Positions 50,673 to 60,782 of a stretch of 64,000 bases of DNA are shown one piece after another; within the stretch, counting starts at the first letter, position 1; each line of letters begins with the position of its first letter. The notes beneath the pieces are model-generated. The model saw only the letters and a program-made list of their open reading frames with translations, ran no database searches and had not been told where the DNA came from. The DNA is from Methanomassiliicoccales archaeon (GTDB taxonomy: Archaea; Thermoplasmatota; Thermoplasmata; Methanomassiliicoccales; UBA472), in contig CP058896.1 of assembly GCA_013415865.1 (NCBI GenBank), positions 203,957 to 267,956 on the forward strand. The letters run 5' to 3'. Made by a program: the position numbers and the translations under genes.

Positions 50673-51935
50673 CTATCCCTTCGTCATTGACCTTTTCTTT
50701 GACCTCCGCCAGCTGGCCTCCATGTATATGACCGAGCATGTGCAGATCCCTGCGCTGGTGAAGAGCATGTCGTAGCCGACGTCTAGCGGGGTCGCGTGAT
50801 TGGCGATCACCAACAGCACTCCGATGACGGTGAATGCGGCGATGATCCACGCATAGACATGGTCGCTGGTTGCCATGCCATATTTCATGAACACGGACGC
50901 GAGGCCGAATAACGCGAAGGCTAGGATGACGACCGGAAGGCATTCGGCCGCATCTGCGTACGGGGCGCCGTAGGCGATCCTCATCACAACATCTGGGAAC
51001 AGCAAAAAACCCGTCCATACCATCCCCAACGTAAGTCCGACGAGCCAGACGGACTTCCTCATCAACATGTGCGTCTCATCGATACGCTTCTCGGAGAACC
51101 TTGGGAAGGTAACGATGGTTATCGCACCCGGCAACCAGAGGACTATCTTGCCGAGCATCGAGGCGGAGGAGTATATGCCCGCATCATGATCGGCCATGAG
51201 CCCTCTTACAAGGAAAGTGTCGATGTTGGTAATGAGGGTGAAACATATTGTGCTGACCGCCACCGGTATGGTGTAGATGTAGACGCCCCTCATCTCAATC
51301 GCGGTCTTATCCTTCTTCACATAGTCCCAGATCGCGTAATACACGATCCCAAATGCCAGCGAGGTACCGACGACCATCGCCCCAAAGGCCCCGCCCACGC
51401 CCATCCCCACTGTAACGAATAGAACTCCTAGTGCAAGTTTTCCTATCGGCCCGAAGATGTTGTAAAGTCCCAGCAGGTGGAAGCGTTTGAGGCCCTGGGT
51501 TCCACCGACCGCGGGCGGACCAAGCATTGTAAGAAAGGCCCCTAGTCCTAGCAATATGATGGTATTCTCATCGGTTATCGAAAGGAACGTCTTCAGCCAA
51601 GGGGAAGATATGATGATGGCAAGGAATAAGACCGCGCCGACGGCCATGCTTATAATGAAGGACCTTCTGAGGAACCATGCGATCTCCTTGTCCTTGCCCT
51701 CGCCCCTCATCTTTGCGACGTATCGGACGACCGTCGTTCCTAGCAATGTCCCGGGGACACCGAGTATGTAGAAGATTGATAGAAGCGATGATAATAGTGA
51801 GTACTCCGCAGGGTCCAAGGAGTGTCCCATGAAGCTCTGATAAAGATAGTTGCAGGCCCCACCTGTCATCGTGGCTAAGAAGATGATGAGCGCGGGGCGG
51901 CCTAGGCCATCGAAATTAAGATTCTTACGAAGCAA
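50673..51935 (-). CDS. Polysaccharide flippase (MATE/Wzx-like)
   Basis: 420 aa with 12 helices, e.g. LIIFLATMTGGACNYLYQSF, LLSSLLSIFYILGVPGTLLGTTVVRYVAKMRGEG, ITIVTFPRFSEKRIDETHML (typical Wzx loop) and the C-terminal VIGVLLVIANHATPL. It would move lipid-linked oligosaccharides across the membrane. It ends in TAG; a readthrough would give about 75 more codons and is not supported. It stands near the surface-glycan locus at 52786-64000. Confidence 0.87.
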   Translation of the reverse strand: MLRKNLNFDGLGRPALIIFLATMTGGACNYLYQSFMGHSLDPAEYSLLSSLLSIFYILGVPGTLLGTTVVRYVAKMRGEGKDKEIAWFLRRSFIISMAVGAVLFLAIIISSPWLKTFLSITDENTIILLGLGAFLTMLGPPAVGGTQGLKRFHLLGLYNIFGPIGKLALGVLFVTVGMGVGGAFGAMVVGTSLAFGIVYYAIWDYVKKDKTAIEMRGVYIYTIPVAVSTICFTLITNIDTFLVRGLMADHDAGIYSSASMLGKIVLWLPGAITIVTFPRFSEKRIDETHMLMRKSVWLVGLTLGMVWTGFLLFPDVVMRIAYGAPYADAAECLPVVILAFALFGLASVFMKYGMATSDHVYAWIIAAFTVIGVLLVIANHATPLDVGYDMLFTSAGICTCSVIYMEASWRRSKKRSMTKG

Positions 51936-52072
51936 TGTAGGCTCGTATATGTTCCAGCATTAAAAGGGTTTCAGGGCCACGTTCCTTGATGCCATTGATC
52001 TACATTCGGACGTGATTGAAGAACTGATAAATAGGGGCATCGAAATAGCAACGGGAAAAGGGTGCGTCCAAT

Positions 52073-52798
52073 ATGGGAATAAGCATTGCGATTTGCGAAC
52101 TGGATTCTGATAAGGCATCTTGCAAAATGGCCAAGACCTCGGTGCTCAAGGTCAATATAAAGAGTGTTGAAGGATACGAGTCCTGTGCTGAGTTCGATAT
52201 GATAGTGCCAGTGGAAGAGGCCAAGAAGATCATAGGCGAAGATTGGGAGGGATTCCTGAAAAGGAACCGGATCGATCCGGACGTAGAGACCATATACATT
52301 GAGAAGGTAAAGAATGAGATGGACAGGGCTAAACTGCTCCCCGCAGCTAAGAAGCAATACACGGGATGGGTCGTTATGGAGAAGGCGGACCCTGAGCAGC
52401 AGAAGAAGCTGATGGATCTTGCGGACCCGGATGAGAGGCTGACCAAATGGGACATGCTATCGTTCGATGAGATGGGGGAGACCTGTAAGAAATGCGAGCT
52501 CTCATGGGACGAAGGAAGGGGATGCATCGGGACCTTCGGGCCTGAGAACTCTGGGCTTCCTGATATAGCGAGAAAATACGGTATGACCATCATCGCATCG
52601 ATACCGGAGGCCGTTAAGAACAAGACAAAGTTCAAGGTTGAAGATGCACAGAGGCTTTTGGAAGAGGTCAGAGTTATTAGGGAGAAATTGCCATCCGAAG
52701 GGAAGATGGCAGTGCGTAGGTATTCAGGTGTTTTACAGCGCTTGGAAAAAGTGGCCTATATGAGTCTGAAATATAAGGTAAGGTTTTATTTCATTTGA
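52073..52798 (+). CDS. Conserved-looking cytoplasmic protein, 3' end probably replaced
   Basis: 241 aa, no family recognised. It shows an N-terminal alpha/beta part (TSVLKVNIKSVEGYESCAEF), a middle with ETCKKCELSWDEGRGCIGTFGPENSGLP (CxxC-x8-C, possible metal site, about residues 140-167) and a helical end. GC content is host-like until about 52765, after which codons become AT-rich and the last residues (SLKYKVRFYFI) look unrelated. The AT-rich glycan island begins here, so the original C-terminus may have been lost. It overlaps the convergent GT10-FkbM gene end by 13 nt. Confidence 0.65.
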   Translation: MGISIAICELDSDKASCKMAKTSVLKVNIKSVEGYESCAEFDMIVPVEEAKKIIGEDWEGFLKRNRIDPDVETIYIEKVKNEMDRAKLLPAAKKQYTGWVVMEKADPEQQKKLMDLADPDERLTKWDMLSFDEMGETCKKCELSWDEGRGCIGTFGPENSGLPDIARKYGMTIIASIPEAVKNKTKFKVEDAQRLLEEVRVIREKLPSEGKMAVRRYSGVLQRLEKVAYMSLKYKVRFYFI

Positions 52799-54611
52799 TT
52801 TTTCTTATTTTTTTCAATATAACAGTACATAACGCTTCTTCCTTTAATAATATTATATTCCGGGTTAATATTTAAAACCGTTTTCGGCAATTCTATTGAA
52901 TCTTCTTTCTTGTGGTAAGTACAAATTGCCATTTTGGGTTTAAATATATTTATTGTTTTTTTGCTCCAAGCAATACATCATTTTCCATTCCTTCCACATC
53001 AATTTTAATAAAATCAATTCTATCAATCGAATTGGTATCAATATAATTGTCCAAAGAAATAATATTTTTATTTATATCCTCATTCGCTCCTAACATTTTG
53101 GGTATGATGGTTATAGATTTTTCATAATTCAATAATAAACTAATTTTATTTATTCCAGCTTGATTGGGTTCGAAGCAGTAAATATGAGACGCCCCCATTG
53201 CCGATGCAGTCGATGCAAAGTCACCCGGAGCTGCTCCAACATCAAACACGACGTCGCCAGTTTCAATTTTAACTTTTTCATTGAAATAAAAGCTTCCATG
53301 TAATGGTAAAATTAAACCAGCTCGACTTTTATTCCAATCAATAACATTTTTAGGATCTGTTGAAAATCTATCTCCAAGATATCTAAGGATTGGCAACCAA
53401 TCTTTTAGGATTGAGTAATACTTTTTTTCTTCTTCAAGTGAATATTTTAACCCTAGAATATGTGGATAAAAAATATCAAGGAAACTATCTAATCTAAATG
53501 ATTGCTTTGGAACAATAATACCATTAAAATCATAATATTTATTATCCTCGGAAATGTATGATTCAGCCATCTGCTGGATACAATTTCGATATCCTTTTGG
53601 AGTTACCCTTCCTTGAGAAGTTTCATATCCTTCTCTAACCCTGATTTCATGGTTTATACCATAAATAAACTTTGAACGTCGTTGAGCTTTTGACAAATCT
53701 TGATCAAAAATGTTGTATAAAAAGGACTCAAAATTTGAGATTGTAAGCTTTGATGAAATATAATCATTAATTATCCACGGTTTATTCATTTTTTCTTTCC
53801 ATCTTTCGTCATTTTGATCTAATTTAATTATCTCTTCTATAGCTGGTTCAAAATCTGATTTATCTCTTACCCAGATGAAAGACTCCGGATTGAACTCTTT
53901 ATCGATATGTGGATTCCCCCAATATATAGGAATTGTTTCAGCAGCCATAGCGTGAACGATTTTCTCAGTGGTGTATCCTGGTGTAGATGAATTTTCCATC
54001 GCGATTGTAAATTTATAATGTTTCATAACCTCGATTTTCGACTTTGCCCAATCAACTGACTTTCTTTCCTCTAACTCAGGTATGATCTTATTTCTTTGGC
54101 ACGAACCTAAGGCATCTACAAATTTATATTCGGATAATTTTTTAAAAAAATCCACGCGTAATGAATCTGCCATGTTATCTGAATAAATAAAATTGCAAAA
54201 ATATTTTTTATTGTATAAAATATCAGTTGATGAGCGTTTCTCTTTTAATAATTCAAAAATGCAGTTCCCATAGGTTCGATAATTTGGCCATCTTAAATAT
54301 CTATCTCCAAATTCCATCCAATCAAATCCGATGCCATAATCACATATGTTGAAATCTGGTCGAATGTTTTCCCCCGTGTAAAAAATCCTGATACAATCAT
54401 AATCTAAATGTCGACAGCCGAATGCTGAGTAGAAAATATAATCAGGCTTGTCAGAAATTTCAACATCGTATCTCTTTTTTAACGCCCCAGTGAACATATT
54501 ATCATTAATATTAAAATGGGAATGAAAATCAACAAACTTTATTTTTATTTTTTTTTTATTTTTTAATTGTTCCATCGAATTTAACCTCATTATTTTTTTA
54601 TATTTTAGCAT
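52786..54611 (-). pseudogene. GT10 fucosyltransferase fused to FkbM methyltransferase, with a frameshift near the 3' end
   Basis: Residues 1-300 form a GT10 (alpha-1,3/4-fucosyltransferase) domain: TIAMENSSTPGYTTEKIVHA and ETIPIYWGNPHIDKEF. Residues from about 440 form an FkbM SAM methyltransferase: GDVVFDVGAAPGDFASTAS and DRIDFIKIDVEGMENDVLLG. The frame then stops early at TAA 52950, but the next frame continues exactly as FkbM should (KPKMAICTYHKKEDSIELPK ... to TAA at 52786). The shift is a run of seven A on the minus strand (52956-52962); eight would restore it. This may be phase variation, mutation or sequencing error. GDP-fucose from gmd/fcl is the likely donor. AT-rich codon use unlike the host. 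Confidence 0.82.
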
Positions 54612-55353
54612 TTTTCTTTGAACTATTGCAATAAGCAGATATTACTTCTTCAGGACAACCATATTTTATAACAGAACCTCTATCTAACCAGATGACTTGA
54701 TCGCAAATTTGTTTAATCGTTTCCAAATTATGTGAGGTGACAATCACTGTTCTATTTCCTGTATTTATGAATTCCTGCATTTTCATCCATGATTTTTTTT
54801 GAAATTCAAAATCACCCACCGATAGAACTTCGTCCAATAATAATACTTCGGGCTTTGAGTGAATTGCGATAGAAAACGCCAATCTTGATTTCATTCCTGT
54901 TGAGTAGGTCTTAAAAGGATAATATATATGCTCTTCTAGCTCAGAAAATTCTATTATTGAGTCTACGATTTTATCAATTTCTTTTTTAGTTAGACCATTT
55001 AATAATGCTCCCAAATAAATATTATCTAATCCACTCGCATTGGCATCAAATCCAACTCCTAGAGTTAGTAAGGAAACGCGATTAGAATTGATAATAATTG
55101 TACCGTCAGTCGGCTCATAAACCCCTGCTAAAAGTCGTAATAATGATGTTTTTCCGGCGCCATTTCTACCAATTATACCGATTTTATGTCCTTTTGTAAT
55201 AGTTAACGTTACCGATCTTAACGCATGAATAGGTCCTGGGTTGATTATTTTTGAAGACGCCCATGAACCAGATATTAAAGAAAATCTTTTTATTAAATTG
55301 AATGTGAGTGATACATTATCCAATTTGAAGACTGTGTCATCCATTGTAATCAC
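54598..55353 (-). CDS. Polysaccharide ABC exporter ATPase (Wzt/TagH-like)
   Basis: 251 aa. Walker [17 protein letters not shown] (about residues 60-75), signature [17 protein letters not shown], Walker [13 protein letters not shown] and the switch His of [19 protein letters not shown]-like opening [15 protein letters not shown] matches Wzt/TagH. Overlaps the downstream GT10-FkbM start by 14 nt. It pairs with the permease gene just upstream (4 nt) and would export lipid-linked glycan. Confidence 0.92.
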   Translation of the reverse strand: MITMDDTVFKLDNVSLTFNLIKRFSLISGSWASSKIINPGPIHALRSVTLTITKGHKIGIIGRNGAGKTSLLRLLAGVYEPTDGTIIINSNRVSLLTLGVGFDANASGLDNIYLGALLNGLTKKEIDKIVDSIIEFSELEEHIYYPFKTYSTGMKSRLAFSIAIHSKPEVLLLDEVLSVGDFEFQKKSWMKMQEFINTGNRTVIVTSHNLETIKQICDQVIWLDRGSVIKYGCPEEVISAYCNSSKKNAKI

Positions 55354-55357
55354 GGCT

Positions 55358-56166
55358 CTATTTCATTAGAACATATCTTTTATCGTTATTATTTATCAAG
55401 TTATTGCCAATAAATAATAGAATTAATCCAATAATTCCAAATATTATTAAATAGAAATAATCAGGTGAAACTCCGAACATTAGGCAATCTCGATATGATT
55501 GTATAAATATTGTTGCTGGATTTAACAATAACGATGTTTGAATCTCTGATGAGAGAGTGTTATAATTGTAAAAAATTGGTGTTGTAAAAAATAGTAGCCA
55601 ATTTATATATGTTATACCCAATTTAAAATCTGCTATCCTAGCCCCAAAATGGGCAAGAATAAGACCCATGCCATACATAAAGATTAAAAATATTATAGTT
55701 ATGGGAATAAATTCAATGAAATGCCATGTTATTGGAAATTTAAATATAAAGATGAATATAAATATTAAAATGCAACTTAATAAAAATGTAATTGTTGATG
55801 TTATTAAATCAATTAGTGGAAAAAGTTGTTTTTTTATCGGAACTTGCTCAATAATACCCATCCGAACATTGATTGAATTCGTACTTTGAACTAAAGATGA
55901 TGAGAAGAATCTCCAAATCACTAACCCAATCACCAAATAAACAAGATTTTCTGATGTTACCCGATTAAAAATTATATAATAAACAAATGATAAAACCAAT
56001 ACAAACATTATTGGATCGATAAACGTCCATAATATTCCCAAATACATATTTTTATACCTTGTTTGGAGATTGTTGATTGAAGAAAATTTAATATAGTCTC
56101 GGTATTGCCAAATTGACTTGATTAATGTCAGCTTGAAAACCCCTTTAATTATTTTTAAATCACCAT
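55358..56166 (-). pseudogene. Polysaccharide ABC exporter permease (Wzm/TagG-like), start codon out of frame
   Basis: The first in-frame ATG (56047, MYLGILWTFIDPIMFVL) gives 229 aa, but homologous sequence continues upstream in frame without any ATG/GTG/TTG: KGVFKLTLIKSIWQYRDYIK and SINNLQTRYKN, the usual N-terminus. An ATG at 56166 reaches this frame only if one more T is present after ATG GTG A (three T at 56157-56159). A TATA box (TTTAAATTATA, minus strand, near 56185-56195) sits about 28 nt before that ATG, fitting a leaderless start. Either the gene has a one-base deletion, or it starts at a rare ATT codon. Six helices follow. It ends with TAG, with TGA six codons later. Confidence 0.68.
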
Positions 56167-56764
56167 AATAACGTTGGGAATAGCATTATAATTTAAATAT
56201 TAATACTTTAGTGATAAGGTAAAAAAATAAACATTATATATAAAATATATTATTTTATATATAATGAATAAATATATATAAGATATAATATCCAATATAT
56301 ATTATTTTAAATATGTTTCGAACGAAGAAAGAAAATTATGTTCGATTCTTAACCTTATTTATTTTTTAGCGAGAAATGAATGGAAAGAGAAAAGAGTGGT
56401 ATCATCAGAGGAACAAACACTTAACTCTATACGAATTTAAAGGCGTTAATTTATTATTTCTAATAGCAAGACAATAAACTAATAAATTTTCAATCAAGAA
56501 TGAGAAATTTATGTAGTGATCTTACCTCTTTACAAATTTAGAAATTAATATTCTGCATATTATTTATGTGGCATATCCATCACCATGTTTGTCTCGTACT
56601 TATCCTTAATAATAAAAATCCTCTATTATAAATTGATTTGATTATCGCTAACTTCAACACCTTTCTTCACACGGTAAATAGATTAGATTAGAAGAACCAG
56701 CTGCATGATAGGCTCAACTATATATCATAATGTAATATTCATAAATCAAGAGTTGTGAATATCA
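56167..56764. other. AT-rich gene-poor region of the glycan island
   Basis: About 600 bp of very AT-rich DNA with dense ATATAT repeats (56225-56310). A plus-strand frame from 56313 contains a TAG at codon 19 and ends with TAA after 54 codons in total; the part after the TAG (MNGKRKEWYHQRNKHL...) has no known homology. No tRNA or insertion-sequence end is seen. It holds the divergent promoters of the permease and the DUF268-type gene. Confidence 0.4.
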
Positions 56765-57883
56765 ATGATGAAGAATATTAGAGAAATTATTGATAAGCTG
56801 TTCATCAATTCACTTGAACCTGAATTCGAAAAACCTGGAAATGAGTATCTATCTTGGGTTTTGGATCGAATTCATGGGGAAAAGATATTGGATGTTGGTT
56901 CCTACAACAATGTTTTTTCGGCGATATTATATAATATTAATAAAAATGTAGATTCTGTACCCATAGATGCATCTGGAACCGATAATTTTTTAAATTTCAT
57001 TCCATCCTATGAGAACGTTCAAGATTTTTTTAATAAATTAAATAATAATTATAATTTTAATAAATCTTATGACACAGTTTTAGTAACCGATCCCCAACGA
57101 TGGGGGATGAGTTTGATAGATATTTTTAAAATTGATTCCCTGATAAATGATGGAGGAAAAATTATAATTACCATTAGATTTGGAAAGTTTGGCGACGATA
57201 ATTTTTATGGGGACTATGGGATTGATTTAATTAATTTATTAAAAAACGGATATGAATTAGAAAGTCTCGATACTATAGGTAAATTTATCGATGACTTTCC
57301 ATATTTTTGGCTTTGTGCATCATTTGTTAAAAAATCCTGTCCAATGAATATTGATAATGAATTAACGTTCCAAAGAAGATTAAACTATTTAATCGAAAAT
57401 AGAGAATCTCAATACGTAAATTTATTAAAAATGAAAAAAGAAAAATCGAGAAATAATATACAATCATTAAATCATGAACTAATTGAGATTACTAAGGAGT
57501 TAAAAAATATTCAAGATAATTTATATTCTATTTACAATCAAATAATTCCTGCGCCCAAATCAATTCAAAATGATTCCGATTATAAGGATAAAATTGAATC
57601 GGAAAATGAGGTTGTCCCATTTGATGATTATAAAGCTGAATATCCGTCCCCAATTTTAAATGAATCAAAAATTTTGTTTCAAATCGAGATTCTTAAATCG
57701 AAGCTCAATGAAGCTGTAAAATTATTAAAAAGTGAATTAGATGAAGAAGAGAAATTATTGAAACGCTGTAACGAACTACAAAGAAGGCTAGAGAGATCGG
57801 AACAAAGATACTCAATATTGGCCAATTCAACCCTCGGAAAAATTACACTCACATATTGGAAATTCCTAAAAAATATGAAATGA
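56765..57883 (+). CDS. DUF268/SAM-methyltransferase-like protein with C-terminal coiled coil
   Basis: 372 aa. Residues 25-200 look like a degenerate SAM-methyltransferase fold (GEKILDVGSYNNVFSAILYN; DTVLVTDPQRWGMSLIDIFK; INDGGKIIITIRFGKFGDD), similar to DUF268-type proteins of glycan clusters. From about residue 220 there is a long coiled coil (MKKEKSRNNIQSLNHELIEI... and LKSELDEEEKLLKRCNELQR). Codon use is AT-rich. Its stop overlaps the next ATG by 2 nt. Specific function is unknown; a role in sugar methylation or in a synthase complex is inference. Confidence 0.6.
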   Translation: MMKNIREIIDKLFINSLEPEFEKPGNEYLSWVLDRIHGEKILDVGSYNNVFSAILYNINKNVDSVPIDASGTDNFLNFIPSYENVQDFFNKLNNNYNFNKSYDTVLVTDPQRWGMSLIDIFKIDSLINDGGKIIITIRFGKFGDDNFYGDYGIDLINLLKNGYELESLDTIGKFIDDFPYFWLCASFVKKSCPMNIDNELTFQRRLNYLIENRESQYVNLLKMKKEKSRNNIQSLNHELIEITKELKNIQDNLYSIYNQIIPAPKSIQNDSDYKDKIESENEVVPFDDYKAEYPSPILNESKILFQIEILKSKLNEAVKLLKSELDEEEKLLKRCNELQRRLERSEQRYSILANSTLGKITLTYWKFLKNMK

Positions 57884-59121
57884 AGGATGATGTTATGGAA
57901 TTTTCAGATGAGATTAAAAATAAAATCGAGGAGATGGAGAATGATTTAATAAATATGCCTTTGATAAAATCAAATAAAAAAAGATGTTTTTTAGTTTCCA
58001 GACACTTTCTACCTTCAACGGCTTCACGCTCATTGACTATGTTTAAATTATTGAAAAATTCGTCTTTTGAATATATTGTATCATCCCAATATGTTCAGAA
58101 CAATAAATGGCTCTACGGCGTCAAATCAAATATGACCTCAAGAAACATTCATCAAATAATTACTACTGAGGAAAATGAATGGGAAGAGCTCGTTGTCAGG
58201 GAATTTTTTAACCTTGATCCAATATATAAATTCGATTTTATAATGACCTGTATAATGCCCCCATATGATCATAAGATTGGGCTGGAAATTAAAAAAAGAC
58301 GAAATACTATACCTTGGGTAGCCTTGTGGAGTGACCCAGTGGCATTTTCCCCATATGCTAATAAAGCAGGGGATTTTGAAAATGTTGCAGAAATTAAAAA
58401 AAAGGAATATGAAAAAGAAATCTTCCGTAAGGCCGACCTATTGGTCTTTACGAACTATCATCAGATGATCTATATGCTTGGAGATGATTTCAAAAAATAT
58501 CGCGAAAAATCGGTAATAGTTCATCATGGTTTTGATCCAGATTATTATCCCAAAGAAAATTATCCCTCCGAAGAAGATAGAATTGTACTGGCATATATAG
58601 GTCATATGGATGAATATCGAAACTTGTATGAGCTTGCCAATGGGTTAAAATTGTCTAAGTATGGTTCAATGTTTAAGGTGATATTAATCGGTCATGTACC
58701 AGAAGAACAGTTAGACTATGTTAAAAAGTTGGGTCTGGAAGATATATTCGAATATCTAGGAGAGAAAAGTTGGGAAGAATGTTTAATTGAGATGAAAAAA
58801 TGTGATATCTTGGTCTCAATGGATCCAAATTATGTCAACATGGATTATAGTCAGCAGATGAGTTCTAAGATCGCAGATTATCTTGGCGCAAAAAAACCAA
58901 TATTGTTCATGTCTTACGATAAAGGAATATCTGCAGATATAGCAAATTATACAAATAATAAGTTGATAAGGAACAGAGGAGAAGATGTGGCCAAATTTCT
59001 AGACTCAGTTGCTACTCTTGGAATTTGGATGCCGGACTATGAAAAATATGAAATATTCAATTCCCGCAACATCTCTGCTTACTTTGATAAACAAATTTTT
59101 TTAAAATTATTGAAAATTTGA
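57880..59121 (+). CDS. GT-B glycosyltransferase (GT4-like)
   Basis: 413 aa from ATG 57880 (overlapping the upstream stop). N-terminal FLVSRHFLPSTASRSLTMFKLL; central VHHGFDPDYYPKENYP; donor domain VLAYIGHMDEYRNLYELANG and VILIGHVPEEQLDYVKKLGLEDIFEYLGEKSWEE, then DILVSMDPNYVNMDYSQQMSSKIADYLGAKKPIL. This is the usual GT4 order. A longer TTG-started form begins 8 codons earlier. Sugar and acceptor are unknown. Confidence 0.8.
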   Translation: MKDDVMEFSDEIKNKIEEMENDLINMPLIKSNKKRCFLVSRHFLPSTASRSLTMFKLLKNSSFEYIVSSQYVQNNKWLYGVKSNMTSRNIHQIITTEENEWEELVVREFFNLDPIYKFDFIMTCIMPPYDHKIGLEIKKRRNTIPWVALWSDPVAFSPYANKAGDFENVAEIKKKEYEKEIFRKADLLVFTNYHQMIYMLGDDFKKYREKSVIVHHGFDPDYYPKENYPSEEDRIVLAYIGHMDEYRNLYELANGLKLSKYGSMFKVILIGHVPEEQLDYVKKLGLEDIFEYLGEKSWEECLIEMKKCDILVSMDPNYVNMDYSQQMSSKIADYLGAKKPILFMSYDKGISADIANYTNNKLIRNRGEDVAKFLDSVATLGIWMPDYEKYEIFNSRNISAYFDKQIFLKLLKI

Positions 59122-59125
59122 AATA

Positions 59126-60643
59126 TTAATTCTTATTCCTTAAGAATTTGATCTCATGATATTTCCGTAATTTTGTCAAATTCTTCTTTTCCACTGACCA
59201 TAATTTTAGTGCTTTTATCCTTTCATCTTCTGAATGTATCAATTCTATCCTCTCATCAATATCTTTTATTACCCAGTCAAAATATTTATACATGCTATGT
59301 AAACCATATTCATTAAATCTTTGACTGATCATTTTAGAAATTTCAATTTTATCATTGATCAGTTTAAAATTATAAGTTTTCGTAGTAGAATCGTCTCTCA
59401 TAGTCCTCAAATAAACAATTTCTGAACAAACACCGATATTTTTTGAATAATACCATGCCTGAAGAGCAAACGGCATGTCTTCCCAAAATACGCCCTCCGG
59501 AAACATTATATTATTTTCTTTTAATAATTGGCTCGAATATAGAGTGCAGACAATGTTCATGAACATCGCTGACTGGTCGTTCCTTATATTGATAAATCTT
59601 CGACTGAGATATTTAACTAACTTCTTCTCATGACTTTCCTGAGGAATTATTTTAGAGTTCAGATTCCACGCAATCCGTCCTACTACCATATCGCAGCAAT
59701 ACTTTTTTGCTACCCAGAACAACATTTCGCATGCATTTGGGACATATTCATCGTCCGAATCCAAGAACATTATATACCTGCCAGTAGAGGCTTTAATACC
59801 TTCGTTTCTGGCGGCTCCCTGTCCTTGATTTTCCTGATCAATAATCTTTATTTTTTCAGGGTACCTACTTTGATACGATTTCATTATTTCTAATGAGTTA
59901 TCCTTGGAACCGTCATTGATGAGAATTATCTCAATATCTTTTATTGTCTGGGCCAGCAACGAATCGATACATTTAGGAAGATATTCGCTTGTGTTGTAAA
60001 TAGGGACTATGACCGATATTAGATGACTATAACCCATCCGTTCTTTCGAAAAATCGTAACCGCTCCAGAACGGATTGTGTATTATCACCTCATGCGATCC
60101 TGGAACGGGATCCATATAGTCCAATAGATTCACTTTCTCTCTAACCTTCTGGATGCGGCTCCATTCAATATATTCTTCTGATAGCGCGCTTTTTTGCCAG
60201 ATTATAAAATCATCAATTGTAAAATTTAACGGATCTGAACCAATATTTATCCTTACTTTAAATGATTTCGCTCTTATATGTCGAACCGAGGTCATATTGA
60301 ACTTCGATTGACCCTTTTTTACTTTGAACGCCTTGTTATCATTTAGAATCCTTTTTTCATCATCATATTGTAGAACTGCTAGAACAAACTCACCTTGACC
60401 CTCGGATTCAACGGAAACGGAGATATCTATCACATCTGTATCATCTTTATAGGCTGATTTTTGATGAAATCTGTCCGATGACGGGACATCATAACCTCTA
60501 TCGAACACCTGGACCCATTGATGGGAAGATGCCTTCTTTGGAATCGAAATCGTTATCCTTCCAGTATCTTTCTTGATATCAAACTCTTTTGTTATCTGAT
60601 AAAAATCCGATGGTTCGATCGATGTCCGTAATAATGTTCTCAT
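59126..60643 (-). CDS. GT2 glycosyltransferase with N-terminal beta-sandwich-like domain
   Basis: 505 aa. The GT-A domain starts at about residue 207 (SHLISVIVPIYNTSEYLPKC), with ILINDGSKDNSLEI and IMFLDSDDEYVPN (DxD region, about 293-305) and WEDMPFALQAWY. The first 180 residues have alternating hydrophobic strands (ITISIPKKAS, VIDISVSVESEG, FVLAVLQYD) and resemble a carbohydrate-binding or jelly-roll accessory domain. It probably elongates the island-encoded polysaccharide. Transcribed toward the previous gene, 4 nt from its stop. Confidence 0.83.
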   Translation of the reverse strand: MRTLLRTSIEPSDFYQITKEFDIKKDTGRITISIPKKASSHQWVQVFDRGYDVPSSDRFHQKSAYKDDTDVIDISVSVESEGQGEFVLAVLQYDDEKRILNDNKAFKVKKGQSKFNMTSVRHIRAKSFKVRINIGSDPLNFTIDDFIIWQKSALSEEYIEWSRIQKVREKVNLLDYMDPVPGSHEVIIHNPFWSGYDFSKERMGYSHLISVIVPIYNTSEYLPKCIDSLLAQTIKDIEIILINDGSKDNSLEIMKSYQSRYPEKIKIIDQENQGQGAARNEGIKASTGRYIMFLDSDDEYVPNACEMLFWVAKKYCCDMVVGRIAWNLNSKIIPQESHEKKLVKYLSRRFINIRNDQSAMFMNIVCTLYSSQLLKENNIMFPEGVFWEDMPFALQAWYYSKNIGVCSEIVYLRTMRDDSTTKTYNFKLINDKIEISKMISQRFNEYGLHSMYKYFDWVIKDIDERIELIHSEDERIKALKLWSVEKKNLTKLRKYHEIKFLRNKN

Positions 60644-60746
60644 TCGATACCAGGTAACATAAATGACATAATAACAACTTCGGTCTTTATCATGACATAT
60701 TTTAATATATAATTAATAATAATTTAATACTGACGATTTGCTAGAT

Positions 60747-60755
60747 TTTATATAA
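60747..60755 (+). promoter_or_regulatory. TATA box of the UDP-ManNAc dehydrogenase gene
   Basis: TTTATATAAG lies 28-36 nt before the ATG at 60783, so transcription starts close to the start codon; GAAAGGTCAGAG just before ATG may bind the ribosome. Confidence 0.5.
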
Positions 60756-60782
60756 GTCCCATACATTGCGGAAAGGTCAGAG

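Noticed and set aside
45916..56764. CRISPR array or insertion sequence in the AT-rich stretches (45916-46120 and 56167-56764)
   Set aside because: The repeats are short, irregular AT tracts without regular spacers, terminal inverted repeats or transposase remnants.
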